Below, one piece after another: positions 23,491 through 26,231 of a stretch of 26,231 bases of DNA. The stretch comes from CAYWJA01 sp964458485 (GTDB lineage: Bacteria > Patescibacteriota > Gracilibacteria > UM-FILTER-43-11). Below the pieces are notes generated by a model, which ran no database searches, was not told where the DNA came from, and saw only the letters and a list, made by a program, of their open reading frames with translations. Within the stretch, counting starts at the first letter, position 1, and each line of letters starts with the position of its first letter. The position numbers and the translations under genes were made by a program. The stretch lies in contig CAYWJA010000028.1 in assembly GCA_964458485.1 (NCBI GenBank), positions 1-26,231 on the forward strand, given 5' to 3'.

Positions 23491-23948
23491 GCAACCTCCT
23501 CAACAGGTAAAGCAGCTTCTCCAGCCTCACTTCCTGGTCCGCCACCTGGGTCCCATTCAAGAGGAGGCCTGTCTGGGTCTTTTATGGTCCAATAGCAATC
23601 CCCTAAAATTCGTGCAATAGGAAGTATTTCCTGTACATTATCAAATTCAGAATCATCCCAGCTCCCTTTTAAACAAAATTCTAAATCTGGCCTTAATTCT
23701 TCTAAAGGACGTATGTCTGCCTCCAGCTGATCAGCTGATTCGCGAAAAGCAATATAGTGGGCTCCTGCTTCAATTAATTGACGTACACTTTTACGCGTAC
23801 GTATTACTTCTACCTCTAAGCCAGCTTCTTTTATATCACTTATTGTACACAACTCATTTCTAAATAAGTCTGGATACCTTTGTACAAATCTATTTTCTTC
23901 TGGTAAATCATAACTTGAGCTATCTAATTGTATACGATGTGCACTCAT
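23487..23948 (-). CDS. Hypothetical acidic protein, 153 aa
   Basis: I do not recognise a family. The body mixes acidic helices and strands (YPDLFRNELCTISDIKEAGL, LEADIRPLEELRPDLEFCLK) and has aromatic-rich DDSEFD and GDCYWTIKDP segments. The end is a Gly/Pro/Glu-rich tail (WDPGGGPGSEAGEAALP). No signal peptide or membrane helix is present. It is convergent with the transporter and shares the bases TTAA for both stop codons. It follows the Cys-rich gene on the same strand by 74 bp. Confidence 0.7.
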   Translation of the reverse strand: MSAHRIQLDSSSYDLPEENRFVQRYPDLFRNELCTISDIKEAGLEVEVIRTRKSVRQLIEAGAHYIAFRESADQLEADIRPLEELRPDLEFCLKGSWDDSEFDNVQEILPIARILGDCYWTIKDPDRPPLEWDPGGGPGSEAGEAALPVEEVA

Positions 23949-24022
23949 ATTTTTATTTTAATATGTATTTTAAAAAATATCAAAAATACCCATAATAATA
24001 ATTTTGAGTCCATCGTCTGACT

Positions 24023-26014
24023 TTATTTCTCACAAACATCAACTGTCCAATACCACCCATATTTCTTACCTACATTCTGTGCACACTTAAGGCCAGATTT
24101 ACATTCACTATTTACATTACAATCCCCTTCTCCAACATCACATGGGCAGGATTTTGAGCAGTATCCAAAATTACCATTTTTACCCCAATGACAGCTTGTT
24201 GGTTTTTTAGGAACTGATTTTGGTTTTTCACATACATCAACTGTTTTATAAAAACCATATTTTGTTCCTACATTCTGCGCACAAGTTAATCCGGATTTAC
24301 ACTCACTGGATGTATTGCAATCCCCCTCCCCTACATCGCATTTACAGGATTTAGTACAATAACCAAAATTGCCTTTCTTGCCCCAATGGCAGCTTGAAGG
24401 TTTAGGGGCTGGTTTTGGAGCAGGCTTAGGTTTTGGCTTCGGTTTTGGTGCTGGCTTAGGTTTTGGTTTAGGTTTTGGTGCAATCGATGATGAAACTTTC
24501 TCACAAACATCTATCTTCCAGAAAAATCCGTATTTTTTACCAACATTATGGGAACATTTTGTTCCGGATTTACATTCGTAATCCTTATCACAATCACCAT
24601 AACCCGCATCACAAGGGCATGACCTGGAACAATAGCTTAAACCTCCATTTTTGCCTTTATGACAATTGGTAGGCGCTACTGGCTTGGGTTTTGGTTTAGG
24701 TTTTGGCTTTGGTTTAGGTTTAGGAGCTGGTTTAGGCATTGGAGACCATTTCTTTTCACAAAAATCATAATTCCAGGGAGCACCATATTTCCTGCCATTA
24801 TCCTTAGGACATATCAGGCCGGGTTTGCATTGCTTGTCGCCATCACAATCCCCTTCTCCTACATCACATGGGCAGGAATCAGTACAATAATCTAAACCTC
24901 CGTTTTTGCCTTTGTGGCAACTTTTAGGTTTAGGTTTCGGCTTAGGTGTAACAGATGACTTACCTCCAACTCTACTGATTTGTTCATTCACCCAAAAATC
25001 TAAAGACTTTGTGGCTAACTTTTCATTAGTTTTCCAATCATCACGGTGTCTATTTAATTTAACTATCAATTTATCAAAATCACTCATTGCATTTTTATAA
25101 TCACTAGATCCAATTTTACTAACAAGACGAGGATAATTATTAATTAAACTCAAAGAATGACGTAAATTCTTCATAACAACAGCCTGATTACCAAGCATTA
25201 CAGCTAAACTTCTGGTTGCATTTTTAGCCTTAAAAGTAGTAATGGTACCACTTGTTGTTTTTAAAGAACTCCATGCCTGAAAAGAAAGTACACAATTAGA
25301 TGTAGCCTGCCTTGCGGCATTATATGCTTTATGTGCACTATCTAAAGCTGCCCTGGAATCAGCCGGAACGAAAAAATTCGCTATTGCACTATTAATCTTC
25401 CCATCAATAAGATCATTCACTAATACTCTTAAGCCGCTTTTTAATGCATTATGAGCTAATGCAGTTGAACCTAATGCCAACTTTGCGCCATGATACATTA
25501 ATGATCCAATTTCACCTGATACTACTGTCTTTTTTAATTGATCTTCCTGTTTATTAACAATTTTACAATACTCTTTAACTGCCTTTGCGCGTTTATCAGC
25601 TACAGAATTAAACCCACTAACTGTACTGGCAGATTCTTTTATAAGGCCCGGGTATCTAAAAAGTTCTTTAAGTTTGGATTTGTCAGTTATAGGTTTACCA
25701 TTTCTATCTACCATCAAACCTGGAAAATCATTTGTTATTTTGCCGTTAGCTAAAAAAGGAACATAATAATAATCCCTCCCTAAATGATTAATAGTTATAG
25801 GTTTTGTAGCCTTTTCAGAATTTTTGGTATATTTTGATGCCTTGGTCATCAGGTTACTGTCACTATACGCTACAGCCCCAAGGTAACTTTGTGGGTTTAA
25901 TGCAGCGATTAAGGCAACAATAGTAATAACTATTGAAAAACCGACAAAGACTTTTTTATGATTTTCTTTAAAAGTTTTTTTTATTTTTTTAAGTGCTTTT
26001 TTCATGATTCCCAT
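24023..26014 (-). CDS. Anchored surface protein with four eight-Cys modules, 663 aa
   Basis: After a basic start (KKALKKIKKTFKENHKK) one hydrophobic helix (VFVGFSIVITIVALIAAL, about 22-39) acts as signal anchor or signal peptide. A mostly helical region of about 320 residues follows. Then come four modules (about 365-420, 449-507, 541-593, 606-663), each with eight Cys in the pattern CHxGxxG...YC...SCxCD(V/A)GxGDC...C...C...NxGxKYG...D(V/F)CE. PKPKPK spacers link them. Eight Cys per module suggests four disulfides and an extracytoplasmic location. Such modules are found in various secreted bacterial proteins, but a precise function is not known to me. Start could be 26014 or the ATG at 26005. 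The 5' UTR is a 12-bp repeat array. Confidence 0.82.
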   Translation of the reverse strand: MGIMKKALKKIKKTFKENHKKVFVGFSIVITIVALIAALNPQSYLGAVAYSDSNLMTKASKYTKNSEKATKPITINHLGRDYYYVPFLANGKITNDFPGLMVDRNGKPITDKSKLKELFRYPGLIKESASTVSGFNSVADKRAKAVKEYCKIVNKQEDQLKKTVVSGEIGSLMYHGAKLALGSTALAHNALKSGLRVLVNDLIDGKINSAIANFFVPADSRAALDSAHKAYNAARQATSNCVLSFQAWSSLKTTSGTITTFKAKNATRSLAVMLGNQAVVMKNLRHSLSLINNYPRLVSKIGSSDYKNAMSDFDKLIVKLNRHRDDWKTNEKLATKSLDFWVNEQISRVGGKSSVTPKPKPKPKSCHKGKNGGLDYCTDSCPCDVGEGDCDGDKQCKPGLICPKDNGRKYGAPWNYDFCEKKWSPMPKPAPKPKPKPKPKPKPKPVAPTNCHKGKNGGLSYCSRSCPCDAGYGDCDKDYECKSGTKCSHNVGKKYGFFWKIDVCEKVSSSIAPKPKPKPKPAPKPKPKPKPAPKPAPKPSSCHWGKKGNFGYCTKSCKCDVGEGDCNTSSECKSGLTCAQNVGTKYGFYKTVDVCEKPKSVPKKPTSCHWGKNGNFGYCSKSCPCDVGEGDCNVNSECKSGLKCAQNVGKKYGWYWTVDVCEK

Positions 26015-26114
26015 TGGTGATCCGATTGGTGATCCGATTGGTGATCCTATTGGGGTTAAAACAGATAAGCCCCTATTGGATCCCCTATGGATCTCCCATT
26101 GGATCCCCTATTGG
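26011..26114. repeat. 12-bp arrays in opposite orientation, 5' UTR of the Cys-rich gene
   Basis: The left arm is three units ATTGGTGATCCG plus CCTATTGGGG; the tail TTAAAACAGATAAG follows; the right arm (CCCCTATTGGATCCCCTATG, and two more) runs in the opposite sense, so the RNA can form a long hairpin. The left arm with its tail matches the array plus tail at 7168-7231. Confidence 0.85.
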
Positions 26115-26129
26115 TTATATTATCCTTAT

Positions 26130-26158
26130 ATTATAGCATATCTAAAAAGACAAAACAA
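26130..26158 (-). promoter_or_regulatory. Promoter of the Cys-rich gene
   Basis: TTGTTT (26158-26153), 17 bp and TATAAT (26135-26130). The transcript would start near 26123, so the repeat arrays fill the whole 5' UTR. Beyond it, 26159-26231 shows nothing I recognise. Confidence 0.65.
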
Positions 26159-26231
26159 GAGCCTAGTAGCCATTATGGGGCAGGAGATTTTTGGTTTGAA
26201 TAAATTTTTGATGTAAAATTTGTAGTGTATA

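Noticed and set aside
26004..26216. 70-aa plus-strand frame beginning IPIGDPIGDPIG
   Set aside because: It is a reading of the repeat arrays in the 5' UTR of the minus-strand Cys-rich gene, and no promoter supports it.

Overview
The window looks like a piece of a Patescibacteria (Candidate Phyla Radiation) genome, probably Parcubacteria-like. The reasons are an AT-rich sequence, a 16S rRNA with short variable helices, many genes with no visible Shine-Dalgarno, several giant PKD-repeat surface proteins, a VirB2/TrbC-type pilin of the kind common in this group, and many small dispersed repeats. UGA is used as a stop, so this is not a lineage that recodes UGA. No lineage is proven; the 16S fragment could settle it.

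Layout. 1-493 is the 5' part of 16S rRNA (minus). It is followed by a palindrome-rich leader of about 550 nt and a strong promoter at 1054-1082. 1.2-2.6 kb holds small hypotheticals and a formyltransferase-like protein. 2.6-7.3 kb (minus) is a PKD membrane protein, a 32-residue membrane microprotein and a fused AroA-AroK enzyme. 7.4-8.9 kb (plus) holds a PHP phosphatase and a hypothetical. 9.2-16.9 kb (minus) is a probable three-gene surface cluster: a VirB2-like pilin, a giant protein that starts with a pilin-like module and continues into about nine PKD domains (interrupted by an assembly gap), and a PKD protein with a membrane anchor and a long acidic tail. 17.2-20.9 kb (minus) has a sigma region 4/HARE-HTH regulator, a tiny basic protein, exonuclease III, two small hypotheticals and a candidate ~108-nt small RNA. 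21.0-23.5 kb (plus) has a [2Fe-2S] ferredoxin, HflX and a DMT-family transporter. 23.5-26.0 kb (minus) has a hypothetical and a secreted or anchored protein with four eight-cysteine modules on PK-rich spacers.

Two themes stand out. First, much of the coding capacity is for cell-surface proteins, which fits an epibiotic lifestyle. Second, the region is full of short repeat families: 12-bp arrays encoding (GDPIG)n, palindromes that are translated in frame inside PKD genes and aroA, TIR-bounded elements of 100-160 bp with exchangeable cores, and copies inside the rRNA leader. The 12-bp arrays tend to sit in 5' UTRs or at protein N-termini. Many genes have near-consensus TTGACA-17-TATAAT promoters, which gives the predicted starts independent support.
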